Shown here in pieces: positions 38,001-48,921 of a stretch of 64,000 bases of DNA. The notes beneath the pieces were generated by a model that was not told the DNA's origin, made no database searches, and saw only the letters and a list, made by a program, of their open reading frames with translations. The translations under genes and the position numbers were made by a program. The DNA comes from Enoplolaimus lenunculus (lineage: Eukaryota; Nematoda; Enoplea; Enoplida; Thoracostomopsidae), in contig JASANG010001737.1 in NCBI GenBank assembly GCA_030248215.1, forward strand, positions 124,001-188,000, written 5' to 3'. Each line of letters begins with the position of its first letter. Within the stretch, counting starts at the first letter, position 1.

Positions 38001-38382
38001 GAGGTGGTGTCGGGTCAGGGCTTTATCCGTTGTCATTGTGAAAAAACTGATTAACATATATTTCTTAGTGGCTCGTTTTGTCTACTCTCATCCGTTGCTG
38101 TTGTGTTATTGGGGATGAAGTTTCCAGCCAAGTCAGTGGTACCTTACGGCGAAATAGCCAAAAAGGGTCCAAAGACACCTGGCCCCTCCAATGACTTTGA
38201 CAAACATTTCTGTTATTAAGTCTGTGCTAGCTGAGTCAAATGTCCAAATACACTCAAGTTTACTGACGTGGCCCTCACAAAACCACAATATTACCGTATA
38301 AAGTTGCATATTGTACTGCGTGGTTGTAGAAGCAGAAGATGAGTATGGAGATCATGTCACAGACGCTATGGAATGGCAATAA
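23132..38382 (+). CDS. PRKAG: AMP-activated protein kinase gamma subunit, 13 coding exons
   Basis: Regulatory gamma subunit of the AMPK heterotrimer, which binds AMP, ADP and ATP through four CBS motifs and sets kinase activity to cell energy state. Exons read: 23132-25376, 33410-33510, 33882-33915, 34394-34441, 34749-34853, 35173-35221, 35637-35763, 36212-36292, 36484-36606, 36945-37016, 37331-37405, 37889-37985, 38330-38382. All junctions are GT-AG and keep one frame, giving about 1069 residues. Conserved landmarks appear in family order: [115 protein letters not shown]. The residues expected to contact nucleotide (Arg of GVRAAP, His-Arg of IHRLPV and VHRM, Asp of LTITDF and SLSD) are present. 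The core is about 320 residues, normal for the family. The paralogue cannot be told, so the symbol is generic. Confidence 0.95.
25751..26118 (+). repeat. (TTG)n trinucleotide tract with CGG/CTG/CGA interruptions
   Basis: About 370 bases of TTG with higher-order pattern: blocks of TTGCGATTGTTGTTGCGG and TTGCTGCTG recur about every 100 bases. It lies early in AMPK intron 1. Poly-Cys, poly-Val and poly-Leu frames across it are artefacts. Confidence 0.95.
26664..27605 (+). repeat. satellite 1: five units of about 190 bases
   Basis: TAGTCTTGTTGAAACGATAG begins units at 26664, 26852, 27043, 27234 and 27425, spacing 188-191. Units are nearly identical, differing at a few sites (ATTTGACG versus AGGTGACG). 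Located in AMPK intron 1. Confidence 0.95.
27606..28505 (+). repeat. satellite 2: seven units of 126 bases
   Basis: CAACTACAGTTTGAATGAAT recurs at 27618, 27744, 27870, 27996, 28123, 28249 and 28375. The units hold GGCATATAACGGCTTGG and GCATTAGCACTTTAATATG and differ by a handful of bases. It abuts satellite 1 directly. Confidence 0.95.
29180..29480. repeat. CCAAT-rich repeat, copy 2
   Basis: Partner of 12896-13097. It contains the palindromic core TTGGCCTAGGCCAA and several ATAGCAGATTGGCC/GGCCAATCTGCTAT inverted blocks. Confidence 0.65.
30022..30475. repeat. E-family repeat copy in AMPK intron 1
   Basis: Partner of 588-850. It ends with AATTCCGATTCCGCTTCCG steps near 30440-30465. Confidence 0.65.
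30786..31112. repeat. F-family element
   Basis: Begins GCAGGGTGGGACCGAATTC, continues ACGATTTGACCGAATCCGAA and includes ATATTGCCGAACATTGTTGG and GAACCTCAAATTTTTGTCC. This matches 48010-48422 in reverse complement along its length. Confidence 0.7.
31113..32456. other. AMPK intron 1, unassigned
   Basis: Includes repeat-like sequence at 31225-31530. A GC-richer segment at 32118-32405 is open on the minus strand for 95 codons but shows no recognisable domain or splice support. Confidence 0.35.
32457..32903. mobile_element. E-type element with CAGGGTGCAA-like termini
   Basis: Starts TAGGGTGCAACCGGAACCGG and ends CCCGGTTGCACCTTGG, so the ends are inverted repeats. Interior TTCCGGTTCCGG runs flank AT-rich sequence. 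It lies in AMPK intron 1. Confidence 0.6.
33045..33360 (+). repeat. degenerate TTGGTTG/TTGATTG tract before exon 2
   Basis: T/G-rich run with irregular TTGATTGGTTGTTTG steps just upstream of the AMPK exon 2 acceptor. It could act as an extended polypyrimidine-like region, but this is inference. Confidence 0.6.
33410..35763 (+). CDS. AMPK gamma exons 2-7: CBS1 and CBS2
   Basis: Exon 2 begins [20 protein letters not shown], matching the segment just before CBS1 in all gamma subunits. Exons 3-5 complete CBS1 with GVRAAPLW and LTITDF. The end of exon 5 and exon 6 code for the variable CBS1-CBS2 linker, which is divergent here ([19 protein letters not shown], then [16 protein letters not shown]). 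Exon 7 carries CBS2 with KIHRLPV and [15 protein letters not shown]. Exons are 34-127 bases and introns 298-478. All acceptors end in a U-run plus AG (TTTTAG, TTTCAG, TTTAAG), and the donors are gtaag-like, apart from gttag and gtacg. Confidence 0.93.
36212..38382 (+). CDS. AMPK gamma exons 8-13: CBS3 and CBS4, stop
   Basis: Exon 8 opens with [20 protein letters not shown], the CBS2-CBS3 linker. Exons 9-10 give CBS3 ([29 protein letters not shown]). Exons 11-12 give CBS4 ([28 protein letters not shown]). Exon 13 adds a short acidic tail ending DAMEWQ and a TAA at 38380-38382. The hexamer AATAAA at 38378-38383 overlaps the stop codon. Whether it is used for polyadenylation cannot be told; another AATAAA lies at 39945-39950. 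Confidence 0.93.
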
Positions 38383-40478
38383 ACGCGTAACGTACTGTTT
38401 TGGTAGCCGAATGACTAGATTTTCCGGTGCTCAATAAGCAATTTCAAGCGTTATTATTAGCTTATCAGCGGTTATCATCATCTTAATAATGTTGCTGAAG
38501 ATGTCCTGAACGAACAGTGAAAAAGTTGGTTACCTGTTGATTTCATTTGCAATAGTTACTGTGCAGATTGATTGTGAGTTTGTACAATGTACGAATGAAT
38601 CATTGTAGCTTTTTCATGATTGAAACTTTGCAGCTAGTATAGTTCACCAAAGTTTAATAATTTTCCGCAGTCAAATTACGGATCGGGAGCATTTGTAGCC
38701 AAGTAAGTTTGCTGCGTTTAGGTTTAAGGCATTTGAAAAAAACCTGTACAGATATATGTACATACTATTTTTCTCTCATAATACAGCCGGTTATCTGTTT
38801 GAGATCAGTTTGTTGTTTTTTTCCGCACCTTACGCTCGCTTGTTACAATCGATATTTAAAATATATTCCGTGTCGAAATGAAATTTTGGTTACCGTCGCT
38901 TTTATTTGTGCAGGTTTGAAAGGAAATGGTGTTTATTGGCGGTTTGAGCGCACGGGTTTCGGTTATTCCGTTTGTTTTGTTTGTATAATTATTGTTAATT
39001 TCGTATAAACACTGCATTCAGATGTTTGTTACTCGCTGTTGCATGCGTTATCATATGCTCAAAATAATTATTAATACTGCATTATGTTGTTATTTTGTTG
39101 TTTGTTACTGGTGGTGTTATATAATATTGTGTTTGTATAACATACTGGGATATAGATTGTATAATTGGTCTGTTTGTTCTTTGTCCGTTGTGCTCATGCG
39201 TTACTGTTGACTTCCGCTGTGAAAAACGGTGTAGTTAACAACATAGCGAAAGGCGAAGGCCCGTGTTAAAGTCAGGAACCTGCCAAGTGGGATATGGCAG
39301 TGGCGCTGACAGCGTTTTCGATTTCGAAATGGGTGAGAATGACAAATTTTGAAGACGACGCGTAGAGGTACGCTTGGACAGGCGAGTAGTCTGGATTTTC
39401 AGTTTGGTGGAGGCTTAGCAACACGGGGTTTACAGTAAAAAATTGGGTAATGTGGTCAACGAAATTCGCTCGGGAAATAGTTGAACGCATGCTACATTTT
39501 TAGGCAGAGTGGTGTCAAGGCATGAACAGAACAATTAAAAAACCGCGTTATTATTTAATTTATTATTCTTGAGCAAAGTGTTAATTCATAGTCAACCAAT
39601 GCGTCAATTAAACTAAATTGAAGCAACACATTTGTAAGTGAGTATAAGCAACTATCACGTGTTGAGAGTTTGGTTTTCAAACTAGCGAACTATAGCATTC
39701 GCTGATTTGGAAACTGGAACAAAAGTTGAGCAAATCAAACGCGAAAACTGTGTTAACTTTCGAAGCTAAATATTCCCTCGTCCGAGTGATCGCAAATGTT
39801 GTGCCAGTCACTGAAAGGTGTTACACGCATTTGAGAATACACGGACAAAGAACGATAACTGTACATAATGTAACTAATTATTACTTTTAAATAGTATTAT
39901 TGTTGCGCATATTTATACTTGAAGTTGAAGCTATGCTTGTTTGTAATAAAAATAGTCAGAGTCATCGGTTATGAATCGCAGTTTGATTGTTTGCGAACGA
40001 AGCAATGTTAAGTTTTCATTTAAAAGGATAAACAAAGCTCAGGGCTCCTAGACCTGTAAAAGTGTGTTTTGTTTCGCCAGATATTTTAGGAGGGGTTATA
40101 TTCCACCCCTCTCCGATTCTTGTGTGCCCCTGAGAAAAGTATCATTCGAGTTTGTGTTATAATATTTACGTTTACCGTCAACCTGTAATATTGCGATGCT
40201 TATCACGTTTGTTTGCTGTTGCTAAGTGCGTTTTAGGGGTGCAAAAGTATGGATGGTCGTGCTTCTGTGGTATATCTCTGCACTGTATATTTAGTATTTT
40301 CCCGTAGGGGAAGAGGTGGAAGCGTGTAACGTGCTTGTTCTTTTAAATTTAGCTGGAAACAGGAAATAGTGAAAATGTTGAAGTTTTATGAATATTGAAG
40401 GTACGTTTATGAAATCGAGTTTGGACATATCCAAATTGTTTTTGATATTACTCTGCTGATTGGAAATGTAGATGGCCC
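38383..40478. other. AMPK 3' flank, no further gene supported
   Basis: Contains an AATAAA at 39945-39950 and a minus-strand open stretch at 39272-39490 (VQAYLYASSSKFVILTHFEI) without recognisable family or firm splice sites. G-family repeat sequence lies near 39790-39840. Confidence 0.35.
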
Positions 40479-40668
40479 ATGTAAAGATCAGGGGCGGAAC
40501 GTTTTTCTGCCGGACTACAATAGAGTAACTTAAAGCTTTCAACTAAATTTTTGCTTAGGCTTAGGAATAAGCTCATTGCTACACTTAGGCTTTGGCTTAG
40601 TCATTTAGGATCAGAATCAAGAATATGCTTTAACTATTGTTACGGCCCTATTCTATACGTTTACCATG
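40479..40668. mobile_element. T-family miniature element
   Basis: Begins ATGTAAAGATCAGGGGCGG, then CTTTCAAC and TTGCTTAGGCTTAGG hexamers, ending CGGCCCTATTCTATACGTTT. The right terminus is eroded. Confidence 0.7.
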
Positions 40669-40794
40669 TAAACTATTGCTAGCTGGATATATGTGCGTAG
40701 TGTTCTGTCATGAACTTTGTTATTTGTGAATTGTCGACAATGCTCATATATATTTCAGTGCTGAATAGCTACCTGAGTATATTGTAGTTTATTA

Positions 40795-41046
40795 TGCGCC
40801 GTTCACAATATAATTTTAAAGCCTGCCACAAAATGTGTCATAAGGTAGGGCTAATGCGTGGCAAGTTGAGCAGCCACACTCATATAAATAAAGTGTGTGG
40901 TAGGTATAAATATATAGAGGGTGAATTTTGCGTTAACCCTACCCTAACACGTGTCACAAAGTGCTCTGTGACAAATTTGTACCGCGTTAATCCTACCTTA
41001 TGAAACATTTTGTGATAGGCTTTAGAATTATATTGTGAACGGCGCA
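40795..41046. mobile_element. Harbinger-like miniature element with TTA target duplication
   Basis: TGCGCCGTTCACAATATAAT at 40795 is mirrored exactly at the 41046 end; the inverted repeats extend with mismatches to about 60 bases. TTA flanks both sides (40792-40794, 41047-41049). A 3-base TTA/TWA duplication is typical of PIF/Harbinger elements. The two open frames inside are palindrome shadows. A lone TGCGCCGTTC also occurs near 19290. Confidence 0.8.
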
Positions 41047-41583
41047 TTAGTCTAAAATCATGGCGAAAAAGACTTTTAATAGTACCGATTTGTACTGTAA
41101 TTGTTTTGTTGCGTTTAACTAGAAATGCTTTCAAAATATTGTCTGCATTGCTCAATCAGTTTTTAGGTTTGTCAAATTGCTAAATACTTTGTTTACCAAA
41201 TTGGGTCTGTATGGCTCCTATATTTTTTACTTTGGGTTGCCTGATGATATTGTCATAAAGTAATTGTTTTAAAATATAAGGTTTTGTGAAAATGGTTTGA
41301 AGTAAATTAACTCGACTTCCTTAGTTCGAGCGTGCAGTAACAGTGCAAAAAGTTCACGAATAAATGTGCATATAACAATTTGTTAAGTAATGCTGAATGC
41401 TGTTTATTATCAAGGACCGATCGTTTAAAAGCGCAGAATCTGACCGAACAACAAGCGGACAGTGCGTTAGTCAAGATTGGGTGGTGTTATAGTTAAGAAA
41501 AATTTTATTGAAAAAAGTTAAAATGTTGAACTGTAAAGACCGAGTTTTAAGTCTCTATCTTTTCAAAGTTACCTGACCTAGGC

Positions 41584-42985
41584 AGGGTGCAACCGGAATT
41601 ATAAAACACCGGAACAGGAAAGTTAAAAAATACCGGAATCGTAAAATATAAAATTATCGCTATTAATGCTGTAAACACCCTTTAGAATGCCGAAATCCTG
41701 CAACAAATGCAGTAGTTGGTAACATTTGGTAAACTATGGAGTATGGCACAAATTGAACATTTTGGCAATACATGCACGGACAATTTTAGAGAAATAAGTT
41801 AGAAGAATATGTCAATTTTTCTTAAATTTTCAAATGAGAAAAACTTTCAATGCCGGAAAATACATCATTCGACCCATATAGCACAAGGGATTCCCCTTTT
41901 CCAAGGTGGAAAACATATGGCTAGGAATGCAGCATAGCCACTTACTTCTACATGACAGCTAGGAACTCGGCTGGTTTGGTAGGAAAAATAAGCATAATGT
42001 CTGGTTGGGAAAACTAGAAAACTGAAAAATTCATAAGCCTGGATATTCCATGGTTCGGTAGGGAAAATCTGTATTGTAAAGTTTGTTTGAAAAACCGCAA
42101 AGGTGGAAAATTTAAGGTTTAGATTATCACTGGGTTGGTACGGAATATCTGAAGCATGGGTTCATTTGGAAAACGTTCCTACCTTACACAATGAAAAATT
42201 TTCCTTCTTCTCGCCAGAAACCTTCACGTTTATTAATACAAACTGTGGGTGCCCACAGCGATTTGTAGAAATAGAACGCAGGGTGTGGGTTGCCGCCCCC
42301 CAAACCTCCTGCACTACGCCGTTTTCATACTGAAGCACCAAACTGTTCAAAACTATTTCAGTAATTTTAGCAGTTTCAAAAATAAAATACTTAGTGCAGG
42401 GAGCTTGGGGGGGCGAAGCCCCCATCTTGCTTAGTACCCTTTCAAACCGCGGGGGAGATGTGAAGGATGCGCCAGCACCCCTCAGGAACATAACGTTAAA
42501 TTGACGAAAAATTTTCGCGGTAGAAACTAGTTTTAAAACAGGAAAACAAAACATTAGGTATATGTTAAAAGTGAAAAAGTTACCCCCCCACATTTTCGTT
42601 GTGTCATTGAAAAACTACAGAATTGCCGGAAATCAAACGACTAGTGTCTGGATATGCTTAGGTTTCGTTGGAAAAATTGGAAGCGTAAGATTTTGAAAGA
42701 CTAAACGCCTAAGTTCTCATTGCTTGGTAGGAAAAATCTGAACCGTACTTACTCCAGTATGACGGCTTGGAATTCCACCGTTTGGTAGGAACGATCACAA
42801 GCAAAATTTTGGTTGAGAAAATTTAGGCTTTTAAATTTTTCCACACCATTCCTACCGTACCAGACCTATGAGAAAACCTATATGTTTATCCCAGTTTTCC
42901 CAATAAAATGATTGTGTTTTTTCCTATCAAACCAGCGGAGTTTCTAGCCGTAAGGATTACGGCTGGGCTGCACGCCTGGTCTTAA
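41584..42985. repeat. complex repeat with GGTAGGAAAAAT steps
   Basis: Starts GCAGGGTGCAACCGGAATT (E-type end). From about 41960 it has irregular units of 70-100 bases carrying TTTGGTAGGAAAAAT or variants, seen again at 42720-42800. Inverted relatives (CCTACCGTACC, TTCCTATCAAACC) lie near the right end. A separate GC-rich element (CCGCCCCCCAAACCTCCTGC, later CTTGGGGGGGCGAAGCCCCC) interrupts it at about 42290-42480. Confidence 0.4.
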
Positions 42986-43212
42986 GTGGTAAAGCCCTGT
43001 GCTATACATTAGCCCATTATTCCAAATTTCATACTATATACATATGTTCCCCAAAATATTTTTTGCTGTGGCGCTAGCGTTGCACTCTTTGCTCATATGC
43101 TCTCAGCAGTCATGGAAAGCTTCCATGAGCCTTTGCTTTTGAGATATATAACGGACATATTCTCACGAACCTTGATTTTAGTTGCGTAGAGTAACTTATA
43201 TATTTTCTTTAT

Positions 43213-43432
43213 AAGTGAAACGGAAAATGCATAGAACCGGGCGGGCGGTACCAGTTGTAGCATATTCCTAAGCCTAAGGCTAATCGTAATAATAAGCTAA
43301 TACCTAAACCTAAGCCTAATCGTAATAATAAGCTAATACCTAAGCCTAAGCCTAGGCCTAAGCAAAAAATAGTCGAAATTTTAAGCTTACCCTATTGCAG
43401 TCCGGCAGCAAAACATTTAACCCTGATGGGCC
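43213..43432. mobile_element. T-family miniature element, eroded ends
   Basis: AGCATATTCCTAAGCCTAAG and further CCTAAG hexamers, then CCCTATTGCAGTCCGGCAGC and AACCCTGATGGGCC. The termini are degenerate compared with 54735-54939. Confidence 0.55.
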
Positions 43433-44138
43433 TTTGAAGCGATGAGCTTTTGGCATTAGGTTTCTTTTCAACTCCTTATAACATTGCTCTTATTTTATGG
43501 ACGAAAGCCATTTTGATGATGGATAAAATACACCTGTTTTTAGATAATTAAGTATATCGTTAATAGCGATGTCGTCAGTCGTTTTTTTCTGAAAGATAAC
43601 CAAGCCTGAAACGCTGAGTACAACAAAATGTTGGGAGAAACACCCAAGTTAGTTATCTTTGCTTTGAGGGAGAGATCATTGTGGAGGAAAAGGCAAATTA
43701 TGACTAAAACAGTTTTAGTGTAGTTTTTCCAGGGATAAAATGCGACGCTAGTAATCTTGCTGGGAGTCGAAATTCCTATGAGGAAAATTAAACTATAACA
43801 CCAGAAAAAACTGTTAGGACTGAATTGGAAGCATACGAAATTTCTATTTAATATTTTTTATTGATGTATCCTACGTCTGTGACCGTAAAACTATCAAGTT
43901 TCGCTTCTCCTTCAGCTCCGGCAAATTTTGTTGACCTCTGGCTCCGGTATTTTCCGCTGAGTCTCAATAGTTTTGCTATGTTGTCGTCTTGTGCAATTGA
44001 AAATTTACTTTGATTTGTGGCTTTGGCTTACAAAAATTTATACGGTAAAATTTGCATTAGGCAATTTCTTAACGATTCCTGCCCTAATTCGGAAACGTAA
44101 AATTGAAAACAAATTTTTGTGTGTGCGACACAAATCTA

Positions 44139-44350
44139 CACTGCAAAAGATGGTCAGTCAAATTGACTCTCTCAGAAATCGGCTCTACGGGGCTACACAA
44201 ACTGAGTCAAATTCGACTCCGCCAGAGTCAAACGTGCGACTCAGTGTGTTATATTTGACTTTGGCGGAGTCGAATTTGACTCAATTTGTGTACTCCCGTA
44301 GAGCCTATGTCAGAGAGCGTCAATTTAACAACCCACCATTTTTTGCAGTG
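44139..44350. mobile_element. foldback miniature element, TA target site
   Basis: Nearly the whole element is one palindrome: CACTGCAAAAGATGG at the left, CCATTTTTTGCAGTG at the right, and AGTCAAATTCGACTCCGCC mirrored by GGCGGAGTCGAATTTGACTC. It is flanked by TA on both sides, as for Tc1/mariner-type insertions. It is the sister of 61118-61326. Confidence 0.85.
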
Positions 44351-44869
44351 TATCGCGCCTTCGATAGTCGGCAACAAAGCCAAAAACGTAGGCGTATGAA
44401 TTTTAAGTGTTTCAAAAATTTCTATACCTGAAGCCAAAAATAATCGACTCGTAATTTTATTTCCACACAAAAATATTGCAACCGCACAATTCACAATGCG
44501 CAACGATAATTGACAGCGCACATGGATAACCGTACACTTCGTTTCTTTGTATTTCTCCGTATTGATCAATGTGTTTCCGTAGTATACAATTTTGAAACTT
44601 TCATAATTTACCGTTCACAATTTTTAACTTACAATTTTGTCCTTATATGCGCTCTCAATGTACCACATGATTGCCGTCGGCTCTGGCAGAAAATTAACCT
44701 TTAACTCGATTACATTTTTATTGAAAGCTCCGTCAATTTCGGGTAGCAATAATAAAATACGTTTTTGGTGCATGTTATATATACTTGGAGAAACAGTATT
44801 CCACCACCAAAATTTATTTACACCAAAAAATTGACGTTCCAGCAATATTTATTCAATATTATACTGAGT

Positions 44870-45795
44870 GGCGGATCCATTATCTCAAAATGGGGGGGAC
44901 AAAATTTCCCGATTGTTACTTTCAGAACTTAAGTATGCTTTAAAGTTTTGAACTCAAGTTTATTTTTGGTCCTCCAGTAATTTATGCGCTACAATTAGGG
45001 ATAATTAACATTTATGGACTCTAATTAGGGTTTAGGGACTCTATCCGTATACGCACTGTTATTAGGGTTACGGACTCCTATTGATTTTGACTTAAAATGA
45101 GGACTCCCTCTTATTACCCCTCCCTCACTCCAGGACCAAATAATTTGAGCTCCAAACTTTAAAGCGTACCTCAATTTTAAAAGTACATTCATAATTATTA
45201 CCTTGTATTATCGCTCAAGCTATTGACACAAGACAAATAAATGTCTAATTCAACGGATAATTGCAGTACAGGATATATTTCAGTAACGAAGGGCGGTATA
45301 GCGTGGGTTAAAAATAAATAACAGTCCGTAACCGAATAACAAGGGGGTGTACCCTCTGGAGAGGCCAAACAGATATCAGTCCCCCCCTTGTTATTCGGGT
45401 CAATACAGTACGGACTGTTTATTTATTTTCAACCCGACCTTCGTTACTGATATATTTCCGGAATTGCAACTTTCAGTTGAATTAAATAAACGTTTATTTG
45501 TCTTGTGTCAATAGCTTGAGTGATAATGCAAGGCAATACATAGGAATGTACTTTCAAAACTTAAGTACGCTTTAAAGTTTCTTCGAACTCAGCTATTTGG
45601 TCCTGGAGTCATTTATGCGCTACAATTTAGGGATAATTGACATATATAGACTCTAATATGGGTTTAGGGACTCCATCCCTTCACGGACTCTTATTAGGGA
45701 TACGGACTCCTATTGATTGGGACTCAAAATAGGGACCCGCCATCTTATCACCCACCCTCTTATCCCGGTCACTACAGTAAGCGACAATGCAACAT
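44870..45795. repeat. cluster of R-family pieces in opposing orientations
   Basis: It opens with a C-family end (GTGGCGGATCC) fused to R sequence. Pieces carrying GGATAATTAACATTTATGG, CTATTGACACAAGACAAATA and AACAGTCCGTAACCGAATAA appear in both orientations, centred near 45390, and the last piece ends TTATCCCGGTCACTACAGT. This is a mosaic of at least two or three copies. Confidence 0.65.
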
Positions 45796-46596
45796 AATAC
45801 AATGCTGGCCACTTTATTCCTTACAGACCGGGATAATCGTATTCAATATGTCTTCATAACTTTGTACACGCATAAAAATTGCCTAGAATTTTGTAGACTC
45901 CACTTTTCAAAGTCTTTTTTGCCAGATTGTACCACTATTTATAGTTAGCTGTAAATTCGGGTTTCCGGCTTTTCATTGGTCAATGACTTTGCCATCTCCA
46001 TGAATACCAGATATGGCATTCTGGTGCGAATTTGTTTGATTATTGCCAGTGCGCAACCATTTCCCATTCCTCAAAGTAAGCGGATTATTTACCCAATTGT
46101 TTTGACAGATCCCTCGACTGGGATTATTGCTGGATAGGGCAGGAAGGTTGACAAGAATTTGTCTGGCACAGAATTCTATTTACTGTCGATATAAATGTTT
46201 CTACCGAGAATGGGGAAGATGTCCGTAAAAAGGGCGCTCGTTCGATCTCAGTCCATTTTGATGAACGTATTAGTAGTTAAACACCCCTTTTGGTATACCA
46301 CGTTTTTGGGTATACCAAACGGGGTATGGCAAAAAACGGATTTGGTATACTGATTTTAAAATATAAACATATTATAAAATGTCTATAGCGCCACCAATTT
46401 AAGTGATAGGTTTTCAAACTCACAAAGTACTGATGTACTTTACACAATGCCTCTTATTTTCATAAATAAATGTGTATATTTATTCTCATCTGTGTTGCTT
46501 ATCTAGCTTGCATAGCTAGTACATGTCAGTCACAAAGTGACTGTTTATTATTGTGTTTTTAAGGCAAGGGGTCGGGTGTTTATTAGGTAAAGACAG

Positions 46597-47797
46597 GGTG
46601 CAAGCGGAATTTTTACTCCAATTCCGGTTACAATTCCGCTTTAATTATTTTCGATTTTATTTTTCGACTTGTTGCATAAAAATTCGGCATTTATCTATTA
46701 AACTGATTGTAGATTAGCTTTACAGAACCACAAAATGACCGTCAGTTTGTTTACAGTTTTTGAGAAGGATTGCCAGCCAACCCAACAGACACCCAAATCA
46801 ATATATTATGCTTGTTAATAAACATTATCCATACAGTCGCAAATTTTCTAGTTCACGTCTGCGGTATAAAGTCACTGTTCCGATTCTGGTACAACCCAGT
46901 TCCGATTCCGGTACAATCCTGTTCGCTTCGCGTGCTGCTGGTAAGGAGAAGTTATAGGTGTGTGTAAGATATTATGAGCAGTGTTTACAACTGCTGTAGT
47001 AATCCGGTAGCTAGTTTGCAGTCAAAAGGACATAGGGGGTAGGCCTGCACTCGATTGTAATTACGACCGATATAGTTCAGTTCCATTTTGCACCTTTGTT
47101 CTATGTGCTGTATGCACGGCGTTAGGCGTTTGCCATCTGTTTGCGACATACTTGACCCGTATTCTCAAATGCATTATAATACCTATCACCAGCTAGCGAG
47201 ATGTTTTCAACTCAAGGAACAACGGCATTTGCAGTTTTGAGAATTGGCTCAGAGGTAGAGTATATCAAACGCAATAATGTACTGAATTTCGAACCTCACT
47301 ATTTCCTGGGCCTATATTTTCAAATGCATGTAGCACCTATCACCAGTTAGTTATAGTCTTTCAAACGTACGAACTGGTGCAATAAAAGATCTCAAATTTT
47401 ACACAGAAGTAAAGCAAATCAAATATAAATGTGCTCATGTTCAAACCTCATGATTGCCTGAGCGGAGATGCCTGCTGACCCATAAGCAAATGCCCCAACA
47501 CTGCGCTATATGCCCGCTCCTCCAATTGCTTTTATAATCGACTATATGTCGACGTCTATCCCGATAAGACAATGTGATAGCTAGTTAGCTAATACAAGAG
47601 AAAAATTGTAAAATCAGCAGTGCCAAGGCTAACCCACAACGTGCAAAACGGAACTGGATTATACCGGAATCGGCGTCGGAACAGCACATTTATACCGGAA
47701 TTCTAAGCGGAATCGGAATCGAAATTAGGAATTTTGTGCTGAACTCGTTTTGAATCGGAATTCTAATCGGAATCGGAATTCCAGTTGCACCCTGCTA
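46597..47797. mobile_element. E-type element in left arm
   Basis: CAGGGTGCAAGCGGAATT to CCAGTTGCACCCTG: short inverted termini flank GGAATTCC-rich subterminal arrays. The interior contains G-family-like sequence. It is mirrored at 48922-50122. No long coding frame. Confidence 0.65.
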
Positions 47798-48009
47798 ACC
47801 CAAGGTGCAAGGAACCTAAGCATCGAGATATATACGTATGCAATGCAGGTTAATAAACGTGTGATAAGTTGGGTAGGTTGGGGGTACGATGGTTCTTAGT
47901 TCTGACTTCTCAGCAACTGAAAATGAGGGACGCTCCCAGGAGGTTTCGAACTCGGTCTTCAAATTATCAGTCCAGCGCGCTATCCACTGACCTGAAGACT
48001 TGAACTCTA

Positions 48010-48422
48010 ATCCAGGGTGACAACAAAGGTTCGGGTTCGGGTTCGGCAAAAATTTGAGGTTCGGATTCAGATTCGGCAAAAATTTGAGATTCGGATTTGG
48101 ATGTGAAAAAGCCGTATACAAAAGCCGAATCCAAGAAAGTTCGGCAATATGTTTTTTTTTTCATTTTAAACAATAAAATTTTTAAATACCTTGCATAAAA
48201 AATCAATATTTTTTATTTCAGGTGAGAAATCTCAGAACTGACGTCGGGACGAAATAATTAAAAGTTATACGGCTGGCATTGCGTTGATATTCTGAAACAA
48301 GTTATAGACATAAATGAAATTTGCAACATGCAGGATTTGGATTCGGATTCGGTTTCGGATTCGGCAAATTAGCACCGGATTCGGATTCGGATTCGGTCAA
48401 ATCGTGGATTTGGTGCCACCCT
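48010..48422. repeat. F-family element in palindrome spacer
   Basis: Ends CCAGGGTGACAACAAAGG and GGTGCCACCCTGC, with GGTTCGGGTTCGGG and GGATTCGGATTCGG runs inside each end. It matches 30786-31112 inverted. Confidence 0.7.
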
Positions 48423-48721
48423 GCTCTAACCGTCATAAACTTTTGTAATTTTATGAGAACAGCTCATTTACATTAATTCTGTCAAACACAAACACGCCAG
48501 AGATATAACAGATTCTGGGGTGTGTGGCATGCGGATGCATAGAGGCAAGTTATAACCTCATGCTAATGCTGCACATCGGTAAAAATCACTGCTACATATG
48601 TAGTGCTTTTATATGCAGCAGCAGCAACAGTAAAACTAGGAAGAACCAAAATACATGTGTCACGTGGAGGTTCTTATAAGGCATACAAACTGGAAAACTC
48701 AGCAGTTGATTGTGAGGCGGC

Positions 48722-48800
48722 GCGGGTCAGTGGATAGCGCGCTGGACTGATAATTTGAAGACCGAGTTCGAAACCTCCTGGGAGCGTCCCTCATTTTCAG
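48722..48800 (+). repeat. tRNA-like sequence (SINE head or tRNA pseudogene)
   Basis: GGGTCAGTGGATAGCGCGCT resembles an internal A box/D arm and GAGTTCGAAACCTC a B box/T arm, about 30 bases apart. Between them is CTGATAA, an anticodon-loop-like heptamer (GAT, Ile-like) with a poorly paired stem. The acceptor stem does not pair well, so a working tRNA is unlikely. A mirror copy lies at about 47915-47995 on the minus strand. Confidence 0.5.
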
Positions 48801-48921
48801 TTGCTGAGAAGTCAGAACTAAGAACCATCGTACCCCCAAGCTACCCAACTTATCACACGTTTATTAACCTGCATTGCATACGTATATATCTCGATGCTTA
48901 GGTTTCTTGCACCTTGGGTTA

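Noticed and set aside
39272-39490. Minus-strand frame downstream of AMPK gamma
   Set aside because: Reads somewhat protein-like but no acceptor of the quality seen elsewhere and no family match.
46760-46967. Two overlapping frames duplicated at 49750-49957
   Set aside because: Identity comes from the inverted repeat. They lie inside a non-coding E-type element and show no domain.
48722-48800. A functional isoleucine tRNA gene
   Set aside because: The internal boxes are good but the acceptor and anticodon stems pair poorly and the sequence sits in repeat DNA. Kept only as tRNA-like.
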